DNA of 64,000 bases from Streptomyces sp. SKN60 (lineage in GTDB: Bacteria; Actinomycetota; Actinomycetes; Streptomycetales; Streptomycetaceae): the NCBI RefSeq assembly GCF_026236535.1, contig NZ_JAHTMW010000011.1:1-64000 (forward strand), read 5' to 3'. Positions within the stretch are counted from its first letter, which is position 1; every line of letters starts with the position of its first letter. Below are positions 7,819 to 14,842 of the stretch, piece after piece. The position numbers and the translations under genes were made by a program. Below the pieces are notes generated by a model. That model saw nothing but the letters and a program-made list of their open reading frames with translations, made no database searches and was not told where the DNA came from.

Positions 7819-9008
7819 GAGGCGGCGGGGAGTTGGGCGTCGTGGACGGCGGCGGCGATGAGGTCGTCGAGGCTGTCGTGGTGGGGGCCGAGGTGGTCGA
7901 GGGGGGTGGGGTGTGCGGTGGTGTGGCCGTGGCCGACGAGTCTGCGGGTGCCGATGAGTCGGTTGGCGTAGGCGGCTTCGGCGGTGAGGGCCTGGCGGCT
8001 GGGGACGAGGTAGCCGCCGCTGTGGGTGGCGCGGACGGGCTGGTCGAAGGCGGAGGCGTAGGAGACGGGGCGGCGGTCGCGGACGGTGTAGTGGATGGTG
8101 TCGGGCAGGGTGTGGGGGGCGGTGGAGTTTGCCTTGCCCTGGGGCAGGGTGGTGGTGAAGGTCTCCATGAACAGGGCGAGCAGGTCGAGGGCCTGCTTGG
8201 TGTCGCCGTCGAGGTTGCGGGTGAGGCCGGTGAGGTTGACGTTGGCATAGCAGTAGAAGACGCCGGCGGTCAGGAATGCGGTGTTGAGGTGGGCGCTGCC
8301 GCTGTCGCCGGGGGGCTGCCACTCCTCGACCGCGGTGAAGAAGTCTGGCTGGAGGTCGCTGGTGTGCGTGGTGAAGGCCCAGGCGACCTGGGCGGCGCCG
8401 GTGACGTTGCTGGCGTCGTGGCCGGCAAGCATGCGGCCGAAGAGGCTGATGCAGGCGGTGCGGCGCGCGAGGATGGCGCTGATGTCCTTCGTCGGCAGGG
8501 CGGCTGGCGGTCCGTCGTCGCCGTTCTTCGTCCTACTGGTGCGCTTGGTCTGGCCGGACGGTGATGCGTCGGCGCGGGAGGCGGCCAGGGCTTCTTCGAG
8601 CTGGGCGCGCTGCCGGGTGCACAGGGCTGTGAGGTCGTCGAGGAGACCGGTCTCGGCGGTGTAGATCATGGCCTGGGTGCGGTGGCCTGCGGCCGGGTCG
8701 GTCTTGAGTCCGCCTTTGATGGCGCTCCTGGCGATCTGCTCTCCTGCGAAGGCGGCGAGGTCGTCGGGCCAGCCCGCTTGTTTCAGGGCTGCAGTGACGC
8801 GCGGGGGGATCATGCGGGTGCGGACTGCCGGTTCGGCAAGCTCCTCCTCCATCTCCATGCGATCGGCGCGTTTGATGGACTGGCTGGAGATCGCGCCGCG
8901 GACCGTGTTGCCGATCGAGAGGGTTTTGGGTTCGCCGTATTCCCCGCGGTTGGGATTGGCGGCCGGGACGCTGCGGAGCAGATGGATGTCGATGTAGCGG
9001 GCGCGCAT
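7815..9008 (-). CDS. cas7e: Type I-E Cascade backbone Cas7e (Cse4/CasC)
   Basis: 397 aa from ATG 9008; the stop overlaps cas5e by 4 nt and cse2 ends 5 nt upstream. The opening IDIHLLRSVPAANPNRGEYG, then SIGNTVRGAISSQSIKRADR, matches the conserved Cas7e start (N-x-N-R-D...R-x-R-x-S-S-Q-x-x-K-R). Six copies form the helical spine that binds the spacer. A low-complexity basic insert (about residues 150-172, SGQTKRTSRTKNGDDG) precedes the conserved KDISAILARRTACISLFGRM region and is longer than I remember for Cas7e. The C-terminal half keeps FTAVEEW and the NVNLTGLTRNLDGD region. Confidence 0.93.
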   Translation of the reverse strand: MRARYIDIHLLRSVPAANPNRGEYGEPKTLSIGNTVRGAISSQSIKRADRMEMEEELAEPAVRTRMIPPRVTAALKQAGWPDDLAAFAGEQIARSAIKGGLKTDPAAGHRTQAMIYTAETGLLDDLTALCTRQRAQLEEALAASRADASPSGQTKRTSRTKNGDDGPPAALPTKDISAILARRTACISLFGRMLAGHDASNVTGAAQVAWAFTTHTSDLQPDFFTAVEEWQPPGDSGSAHLNTAFLTAGVFYCYANVNLTGLTRNLDGDTKQALDLLALFMETFTTTLPQGKANSTAPHTLPDTIHYTVRDRRPVSYASAFDQPVRATHSGGYLVPSRQALTAEAAYANRLIGTRRLVGHGHTTAHPTPLDHLGPHHDSLDDLIAAAVHDAQLPAAS

Positions 9009-9013
9009 GCTTG

Positions 9014-9595
9014 TCAGTCCTCCGTGTCGGGGTGGGGGCGGTCGTCGTCGGGGAGGGCGAGGTAGAAGGAGTCCATCCAGCGGGTGACGACGGCGGGGCG
9101 GTCGATGTCCCACAGGCTGAGGTCTTCGAGGAGGACCGCCCAGTCGGGGCGGCAGCCCGCCTGCAGGAGTTGTTCGGCGAGCCCGGGCAGACGCGGGTGC
9201 AGGACGTCGGTGGACAGCCGGGCCAGGAGCTGGAGCTTGTTGTCGAAGGCCTGGGCGCTGACGGGTCGCCGGACGACGGCGGTGGCGAGAGTGGCACCGA
9301 GGTTGAGCCGGCGGCGCCACTCCACGGCCTCGCCAGCAGGCTCCGCGGTGGGCGGGTGGTGGTGGGTGTGCGGTTCGAGAGCGATGAGGGAGGCCACGGT
9401 GTAGTGCGCCCGTCGGGCGCCGTATCCGTGGGCAGGGCGGGTGAGGTAGCGGTGGAGTGCGGTGCACTGCTCGATGCGGCGGCCGCGGCCTTGGGCAAGG
9501 GCCGCGCGGATGCCGCTGGTGGTGCACAGGTCGCGTACCTGGGTGACGAAGGCGTCGTAGTGGGCTCGGCGGTCTTGGGTGGCGATCGGAGTCAT
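9014..9595 (-). CDS. cse2: Type I-E Cascade small subunit Cse2 (Cas11e)
   Basis: 193 aa. The ATG at 9595 overlaps the cas8e stop as ATGA. The protein is all-helical with the family landmarks LAQGRGRRIEQC, ALHRYL, RRLNLGATLATAV (aligned to the conserved R-R-L region) and a late LLEDLSLWDID. Two copies line the Cascade belly and stabilise the R-loop. The length is normal for Cse2. Its location between cas8e and cas7e is the canonical I-E order. Confidence 0.9.
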   Translation of the reverse strand: MTPIATQDRRAHYDAFVTQVRDLCTTSGIRAALAQGRGRRIEQCTALHRYLTRPAHGYGARRAHYTVASLIALEPHTHHHPPTAEPAGEAVEWRRRLNLGATLATAVVRRPVSAQAFDNKLQLLARLSTDVLHPRLPGLAEQLLQAGCRPDWAVLLEDLSLWDIDRPAVVTRWMDSFYLALPDDDRPHPDTED

Positions 9596-11145
9596 CGGCG
9601 GTCCTTGGGCCGGGGTGCGGCTGTCTCGCGGAGGGTGACGACGGCACGGGCGAGGGCGGGGCCGGCGCCTCGCTGCCGGGGCAGTGCAGGGCCTGCGGCT
9701 GTGCGCAGGCTGTCGACGGCCTCGTAGGCGAACGCGGGAAACGCGGGGCGGTCGGGGTGGTGGTTGATGAGGTTCCAGAAGACGGTTTCGGCCCGGGGCC
9801 AGTAGGCGGCGAGGGCCTGGCGCGTCCAGAGCGGCTGGTGCTCGGTGCCGCGGTGCGGAGGCTTGCTGCTGCCTGCGTTGGGCAAGGTCGCCTCCCGCCA
9901 TGCCCGGGTTGCGGCGCGGGCCAGGACCGCGGCAACGGTTTCGGCCGCGAGCCGGCATTCGGCGATCCGCGCGGCCATGAGGGGATCCTTTTCCTGGGCC
10001 CAGGTCCAGATCGGCGGGGTCAGGGCCGAATACCAGGCGCGGTTGTTGGTCTTGGCTTCCTGGTCGAACCCGAGAACGCGGACCTGCAGGTGTGTGACGA
10101 CGTCTGCAGGCAGGTCGTTGAGGCTGGAGAAGACCTCCGGGCGGCGCGCGGTGCTGGTTTCGTCACCGGCCAGGACCAGGGTGTCCAGGTCCAGCCACAC
10201 GGCGCGGTCGGTGTCCGCCCGCTGGGGCATGTCGCGTGTCTCGGCCGGCTTCTTCGGGTCAGTTCGGATGATCAGGTACGGGTCGGTGGCCGGCAGACCG
10301 CTCTGAAGCGTCGCCCACGTCAGGTAGGCGTTGGTGACGTGGCTGCCATCAGCGTCCGGCACGAGAAGCACCGCGTGGCGGGAGCGGCCGGTCAGGATGC
10401 CCCCGGGCCAGGTCACCGCGGCGGGCGGCGCCAGAGGGTCACGCGGAGCGGGCTCTTCCCACGGACACCGGTCGGGCTCACTCTGGCCCGGCCCCCGGTA
10501 GGGGGTCAGGTGGAGCAGCATCGACTCGTACAGGGTGCGGCCCCGGGGATGGAACGAGACCGTTCCTCTGATCGGTCCAGCGCGCAGACTCGCCTCGGTG
10601 ACGGTGTCGACAGTCCGGGCAGAGCAGCGTCCCGAGCGCCCGTAGTAGTGGTGGACGAGCAGGTGCCAGGCCGCTTCGTGGCTTGTGACAGGACGGGGGT
10701 GGGTGTCGGTGTGGACGGAGAACCAGGCAAGGTTGTTGCCGGCCGGGCGGCCGTGCACAAGCGCGTTCACGCCGGCGGCCTCGCGGCACTGGCCGGCCAG
10801 CGAGGGGTCCTGCAGGAAGGGCCGCTTGGTGTCGAACAGGTCCCACGTGAACATGCTGAGGTAGGTGTCGACCGCCTCCCGGTCGAATCCGCCCTTGGCC
10901 ACAAGAAGCCTGGCGCGTTGTTCGTGCCAGTCGCTCACTGGCATGTCGGGCTGGTCGAGCGTGGTGAGGCGCGCCGTGATGGCAGCAAGGAGGCGCCACA
11001 GCGAGGACTCGGCGGGCGGGATCGGCAGCGCCAGGTCCTCGATCTCGTGGGCGTGGTGGAACAGGCTGCGCAGCCCGACCATCCGGTCGGTGGTGCGGGC
11101 GAGGGGAATCCAGGGTCGGGTGGCGAGACAGAAGCTGGGTGCCAT
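9592..11145 (-). CDS. cas8e: Type I-E Cascade large subunit Cas8e (Cse1/CasA)
   Basis: 517 aa. The N-terminus reads FCLATRPWIPLARTTDRMVG then LRSLFHHAHEIEDLALPIPP, matching the Cse1 pattern F-x-L-x-x-x-P-W-I-P-V...H-x-I-x-x-L. Later come FDTKRPFLQDPSLAG and NNLAWFSVHTD, also family hallmarks, and a helical C-terminal bundle. Cas8e recognises the PAM and, in immunity, recruits Cas3. In transposon-encoded Cascades the same subunit is the usual link to the transposition machinery. It is the first gene of the operon; GAGAAG lies just before the ATG. Confidence 0.92.
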   Translation of the reverse strand: MAPSFCLATRPWIPLARTTDRMVGLRSLFHHAHEIEDLALPIPPAESSLWRLLAAITARLTTLDQPDMPVSDWHEQRARLLVAKGGFDREAVDTYLSMFTWDLFDTKRPFLQDPSLAGQCREAAGVNALVHGRPAGNNLAWFSVHTDTHPRPVTSHEAAWHLLVHHYYGRSGRCSARTVDTVTEASLRAGPIRGTVSFHPRGRTLYESMLLHLTPYRGPGQSEPDRCPWEEPAPRDPLAPPAAVTWPGGILTGRSRHAVLLVPDADGSHVTNAYLTWATLQSGLPATDPYLIIRTDPKKPAETRDMPQRADTDRAVWLDLDTLVLAGDETSTARRPEVFSSLNDLPADVVTHLQVRVLGFDQEAKTNNRAWYSALTPPIWTWAQEKDPLMAARIAECRLAAETVAAVLARAATRAWREATLPNAGSSKPPHRGTEHQPLWTRQALAAYWPRAETVFWNLINHHPDRPAFPAFAYEAVDSLRTAAGPALPRQRGAGPALARAVVTLRETAAPRPKDRR

Positions 11146-11578
11146 GGAACGTCTTCTCGAGCGTGGTCTGGGGCATGTGCCCGGCCGAGGTCTGATCGTG
11201 GGCGTGGAGGGGCAACCCGCTCATGCATGCATGAAACCCCTGATCAAGGGTGGCGGAGGGTGCGCAAGCCCGGGACAGTGCTGGCCATTTCAGGACAGCA
11301 TCCGGTGCCGGAGCAGGGACAGTGAATGCGAACTAGTCATACGAACCGGCGGGAGCGCGGCCCCCCAGACAGCGTGCGGCATGGCACCCGGCGTGCGCCC
11401 CCGAGCAAGGGGCGTGCGCCGGAGGGGCAGGACCGGCGGCTGATCGCCGCTCCCGGGCGACAGGAGGAATGCCGCAGCTCTACCCGCCCCCGCCCTTGAG
11501 TGCGTTGCCGAAGCGCGAGGCGCCCCGCGCCGGCGAGAGTCGATCCTGTCGCTCCAGGACGTAGCCGCCAGGGGGAGA
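11146..11578. promoter_or_regulatory. Upstream region of the Cascade-transposase operon
   Basis: About 430 nt between cas8e and a plus-strand pseudogene, with no convincing gene. It should hold the promoter of the cas8e-tnsC operon. A modest A+T-richer patch around 11322-11345 and repeated GCATGCATG near 11222-11232 are the only local features I can point to. I cannot assign a promoter with confidence. Confidence 0.35.
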
Positions 11579-11581
11579 GTG

Positions 11582-11992
11582 ATGGTCGCCTCGCCAGTGC
11601 CCGAGGATCCGCAGAGCGAACTCGCTCGATGGCTCGACAACTATCGTCGGCTGCAGGTGGGCGATGAGACCTGGGTGTATCGGAGCTTCGCCGACCTTGT
11701 CGCTGAGCACGGCTCCTTCTTCCGTCCGGCACCATGGCCGACAGGGGAACCGCAGACGCCAGGCCGCTGGTCCGACAGAGCCGGCTGGGTCTACGTGGAA
11801 GGTTTCGTGCTCGTCCCTTCCGTCCTCCCGTTCACCGTCTTCGAACACGCGTAGTGCCTGGACGAGGAGGGGAAGGTCGCCGACCCTGCGCTGCCGGACG
11901 GTATGGCTGCTGGATACCTCGGTGTCCCGCTCACCAGCAACTTTCGCCGCGAGCAGCAGCGCCTCCGCAGGACGGACGCCGTCTTCGCCTGA
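11582..11992 (+). pseudogene. Hypothetical protein interrupted by an in-frame amber codon
   Basis: ATG at 11582 after GGGGGAGAG. The frame reads ELARWLDNYRRLQ, LVAEHGSFF, GWVYVEGFVLVPS and FTVFEHA, then meets TAG at 11852-11854 and continues in the same frame CLDEEGKVADPALPDG...AGYLGVPL to TGA at 11990-11992. By comparison with the relative at 1646-2167 (LPHAWVVRSDGAVLDP) the TAG replaces a Trp codon, a single G-to-A change. The undisturbed frame would encode about 136 aa. It is a second member of the family found on the other side of the Cascade operon. Confidence 0.65.
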
Positions 11993-12254
11993 GACCCGTC
12001 CAACCCTCTGGCCGGCCTCAACGAGCCGATCCTCCGCACGGGTCTGCCTGACTGTGCGCTGGCCACTCGGGCAGCCGCTGACGGCCGGGGGCATAGGGCG
12101 AAGCAGTGAGGGATCCCGTCGGCTCTGGCATCACAACCGTGCAGGTGTTCATGGCGGGTTGAAGGAGGGCCTGGAGGGCGGTGGTCTGGGGAGCTGCGTT
12201 TCTGGGCGGCGCGCTTGGGGTGCCTCCCGGTGTGGGCATACCGCTGGTGGCGTA

Positions 12255-12623
12255 ATGGCAGCTTGGTCTGGTTGGCCGATCACTCTGTTTCTGCTCATCC
12301 CCGTCGGCACTGCCGTCTACGGGCGTGTCCGCGACTCCTCCAGCGTCCACCCCATCAACCCGGCGCGGGACGGACAGCGCGTTCTGACCTGCTGCAGCGC
12401 CGCTCACCTCGCCGAGCTGCAGCAGCACTACCGGCGCCGCCCCTTCGTCAACGAAGAGCTCTGGGCGATGAAGATCGACCGGGCCATGCGGCAGCACTCG
12501 CACAGGCTGACCAATGAGCAGCTCATACGAGAGACCGGGCTCAACCTAATTCAGCTGGAGGCATCCGCCACCTGGCGCTACCGCCGTCACTACGACATCC
12601 CGAAATCGGCCGGAGAGCAGTGA
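12255..12623 (+). CDS. Hypothetical protein with a hydrophobic N-terminus
   Basis: 122 aa from ATG 12255. Residues 7-22 (WPITLFLLIPVGTAVYG) could form one membrane segment, followed by a soluble part with AAHLAELQQHYRRRPFVNEE and LTNEQLIRETGLNLIQLE. A fragment with nearly the same HLAELQQHYRERPFANEELW stretch lies at about 31640-31790 on the minus strand, so the family is repeated in this genome. The start is uncertain because no strong ribosome binding site is seen. Function unknown. Confidence 0.5.
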   Translation: MAAWSGWPITLFLLIPVGTAVYGRVRDSSSVHPINPARDGQRVLTCCSAAHLAELQQHYRRRPFVNEELWAMKIDRAMRQHSHRLTNEQLIRETGLNLIQLEASATWRYRRHYDIPKSAGEQ

Positions 12624-12802
12624 AGCTGCGCCATCTTGAAGTGGCTGGTCAGGGTGCAGGTGTGATGTCTTTTTTCGGGGTGCTCGTGCTGGTCGTGGGC
12701 GGCAGTCTGGGGTGTAGATCGTCTGGCGGGGCGGTTTGGCCGATGAGTTCACCGTCCTCGAACGGTCTACCCAGCGACACGACCGTTCTCGACAGAAGTG
12801 CC

Positions 12803-13207
12803 ATGTCCACCATCCAGCCAGTGATCTTGACTGCCGACCACGACGCCCTGCTCGGCTTCTATACGAAGCTGTTCGGCGCCAAGGAGATCTTTCGGGTCCC
12901 GGCGGAAAGCCCGGCCTTCTACCTCGGCTTGCGCATCGGCGACACCGACCTCGGGCTGGTGTCCAAGCCCGACCCGGGGACTGGGGCGGCACCGCGAATC
13001 CTGCTCAGCATCGATGTCGACGACGTCGACGAAACGCTCGGCCGGGTGGAGGCGGGCGGCTCGATCAGCAGCGGCCCCAACGACATGCCATGGGGACAGC
13101 GCGTCGCCCATATCCAAGACCCCGACGGCAACCCGCTGAACCTCACCCAGCCGATCCCGGCCTGTTTTCGGCAGGGTGAACGGGAGCCACTCGGGCAGCG
13201 GGAATGA
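12803..13207 (+). CDS. VOC (glyoxalase/dioxygenase superfamily) protein
   Basis: 134 aa from ATG 12803. It has a single VOC module: an N-terminal strand with ILTADHDALLGFYTKLFGA, central YLGLRIGDTDLGLVSK, then RILLSIDVDDVDETLGRVE and a C-terminal HIQDPDGNPLNLTQP with the usual D-P-D-G-N motif. Such proteins are dimeric metal enzymes or ligand binders, including drug-binding resistance proteins; the substrate cannot be read from sequence. It sits between the two halves of the cas locus and is probably unrelated to CRISPR. Confidence 0.75.
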   Translation: MSTIQPVILTADHDALLGFYTKLFGAKEIFRVPAESPAFYLGLRIGDTDLGLVSKPDPGTGAAPRILLSIDVDDVDETLGRVEAGGSISSGPNDMPWGQRVAHIQDPDGNPLNLTQPIPACFRQGEREPLGQRE

Positions 13208-13277
13208 GAGCCACGTTCGTCCATCCGCGGAAGGGATGGTGGCCGCCTAGGTCCATGATCGGCAATGGGATTGAGAG

Positions 13278-13294
13278 CCACCCCCTTCGGGTGG
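13278..13294 (+). terminator. Possible hairpin terminator
   Basis: CCACCC-CCTTC-GGGTGG forms a 6-bp G+C stem about 70 nt after the VOC gene. No U-tract follows, as is common in actinobacteria. The assignment is weak. Confidence 0.3.
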
Positions 13295-13504
13295 GTGACT
13301 TCCGGGCTGCTTGACGGGTGGTCGGGGTGTCAGCGTCGTGGCAGAGCCGTGTCCCTGACAGGCGCGGATCAGAAGGGCCCGGCTCTGTCGTTGCCGCCCA
13401 GCGCAGGTTGGCGCTCGCCGCACTGAGAACCGTGAGTAGTCAAGCGCCTGGAGGTCTGCGATTTCGCCGACTGTGACATGGGGACGCTGTGGAAGGCGTC
13501 GGGA

Positions 13505-13846
13505 TCAAAGTCCGGGGCCGGTGTAACCGGGGTCTGGGTGTTGGCGGGGCGTGTACCACTCGGTGAGCGCCCACACCCCGAGAGCGAGTGCCGCCAGGGT
13601 CATGAATACAGCAATCCAGGGGCGCCTCGTACATCGCGTGGTCAGCGTCCAGGTGAAGAGCGGAACCACTGTGCCGCCGAGCAGAATGAGCGGCAGATCG
13701 AGGAAGATCGCGCTTAGATCGCGGGCATGGGCCTCGAACCCGCCGTCGATGCTGAAGGCGGCCCGCGGTGCCCACACCAGCAGTCCAGCCATTGCGCCTA
13801 GGCCAGCGAGGAGGCATGCGGCGGTGCCCTCGGTCTTCTGGTTCAT
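13505..13846 (-). CDS. Small integral membrane protein of unknown function
   Basis: 113 aa with three to four hydrophobic segments: ACLLAGLGAMAGLLVWAP (about 10-27), LSAIFLDLPLILLGGTVV (about 44-61), and IAVFMTLAALALGVWAL (about 78-94). It has a short cytoplasmic-looking start (MNQKTEG) and a proline-rich tail. No family motif is recognised. It lies alone in the stretch that separates cas3 from cas8e. Confidence 0.65.
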   Translation of the reverse strand: MNQKTEGTAACLLAGLGAMAGLLVWAPRAAFSIDGGFEAHARDLSAIFLDLPLILLGGTVVPLFTWTLTTRCTRRPWIAVFMTLAALALGVWALTEWYTPRQHPDPGYTGPGL

Positions 13847-13958
13847 ATCGCCTACCGCCTGAGTCGCTTTGCAAGGCGCTGGTGGCCGTGCGTTCCCAGG
13901 ACAGCAAGCTAGGGGATCAGAACGGGACGTGAGTGAGTAGGCTTTGCTCCGATCCCCG

Positions 13959-14230
13959 TCACCCTTCAGGCCGTGCCCGTGCCTGCGCGTAGGGGGTCAT
14001 CGTCGTCCTGGCCCGGCGCTCGGTTTCGGTGGCCTGGAAGCGGTAGGACTCGATGCCGGTCTGAATGAGAACGCAGCGGAAGGTGATCCGGTCGGCGATG
14101 GCCGCGCAGAGCCTGGGGTCGGCGAAGGGCGAGTTGGTGGCCACGGCGGTGGCCTTGCATTCCTCGCGTTCGGTGAAGATCTGGAACAGCAGCCAGGCGC
14201 CCTTCTTGACAAGGTTCGGGGGTCGACCTC
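13959..14230 (-). pseudogene. Remnant of an IS21-type IstB helper ATPase
   Basis: The translated stretch LLFQIFTEREECKATAVATN, then DPRLCAAIADRITFRC and GIESYRFQATETERR, matches the C-terminal third of IstB-like ATPases (sensor-1 T-N region, then the conserved L-x-x-A-x-x-D-R-I-x-H/F motif). The N-terminal Walker motifs are missing or lie out of frame further right. It indicates an old IS21-family insertion between cas3 and cas8e. It is too short to be functional. Confidence 0.6.
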
Positions 14231-14388
14231 CGCCTCCTCGCCGGGCTGCATCTCCTGCGGCACCATCCCCTCCAGATGCCGGCGACCCTGCCTGGCCTCC
14301 AGCTCCAGCTGCGGGCGGCGCCATTGGCACTGAACCAATGCGGATGACGGCGTGACGGGTTGCGGGCGGTGACGGATGTCCGTCGCTA

Positions 14389-14661
14389 CTACTGGCCGAG
14401 GGCAGAACGACAGAAGCACACGCCCCGGCAGTGGTCGCACGTCTTGACCAGTTCGTGAACGCGCTTGTCACACGGCTTTCCGCACGGGTTGCCACCGGTA
14501 CGTTCACGAGCGAGGGAGACCTGCCGCGGGCCGTAGAGCCCAGCCCCGCCAGACAGGTAATAGCCATTGTCCGTGGCGAACATCCGGACGGAGGAAACCT
14601 TCAGAGTCTTTCCCTCGCCCGGTCCCTCCAGGATCGTCAGCCAATCTCCAGCCTTGTACAC
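14389..14661 (-). CDS. Small Cys-rich hypothetical protein
   Basis: 90 aa from ATG 14661 (MYKAGDWLTILEGPGEGKTL). The first half looks like a small beta-rich, SH3/KOW-like fold (GDWLTILEGPGEGKTLKVSS). The C-terminus carries six cysteines in CGKPCDK, CDHCRGVCFC, which could bind zinc. It follows a 46-codon frame that itself follows cas3, all on the minus strand, so it may belong to the cas3 transcript. Not recognised. Confidence 0.5.
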   Translation of the reverse strand: MYKAGDWLTILEGPGEGKTLKVSSVRMFATDNGYYLSGGAGLYGPRQVSLARERTGGNPCGKPCDKRVHELVKTCDHCRGVCFCRSALGQ

Positions 14662-14673
14662 ATCACACTCTTC

Positions 14674-14814
14674 TCAGGTAGTCGATCTCTGGTAAGGCCC
14701 CGCCAGGGCATGAGCCTTCTTGATTGTGGCGTTGGCGCTACAGGTGTTGCACAACATAGCGTCATCGGCATCGACGCTGAGCCGTGAAAAGTGATCTCCA
14801 CTCGCCTCACGCAT
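14674..14814 (-). CDS. Possible 46-aa protein downstream of cas3
   Basis: ATG 14814 is preceded by GGGGGAG and the frame ends 12 nt before the next gene's start. It contains a C-x2-C pair (MLCNTCSANATIKKAH). It starts 29 nt after the cas3 stop on the same strand. Short length and lack of known relatives keep this tentative. Confidence 0.35.
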   Translation of the reverse strand: MREASGDHFSRLSVDADDAMLCNTCSANATIKKAHALAGPYQRSTT

Positions 14815-14842
14815 CACTCCCCCACAGAAGGCGGCAAGTGGC

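Noticed and set aside
6341..8248. Very long Pro/Arg/His-rich frames extending upstream of cas5e, cas6e, cas7e and tnsB
   Set aside because: They are high-G+C extensions antisense or out of frame to known genes; true starts are fixed by overlaps (ATGA) and family N-termini.
4677..11145. Cas1, Cas2 or a TnsA endonuclease hidden in the operon
   Set aside because: All coding space between cas8e and the 136-aa gene is accounted for, and no frame shows Cas1, Cas2 or TnsA motifs.
11852..11854. Genetic recoding of TAG as Trp
   Set aside because: Only two cases exist, other genes use TAG as a normal stop (for example the XRE-cupin end near 42139), and simple nonsense mutation explains both.
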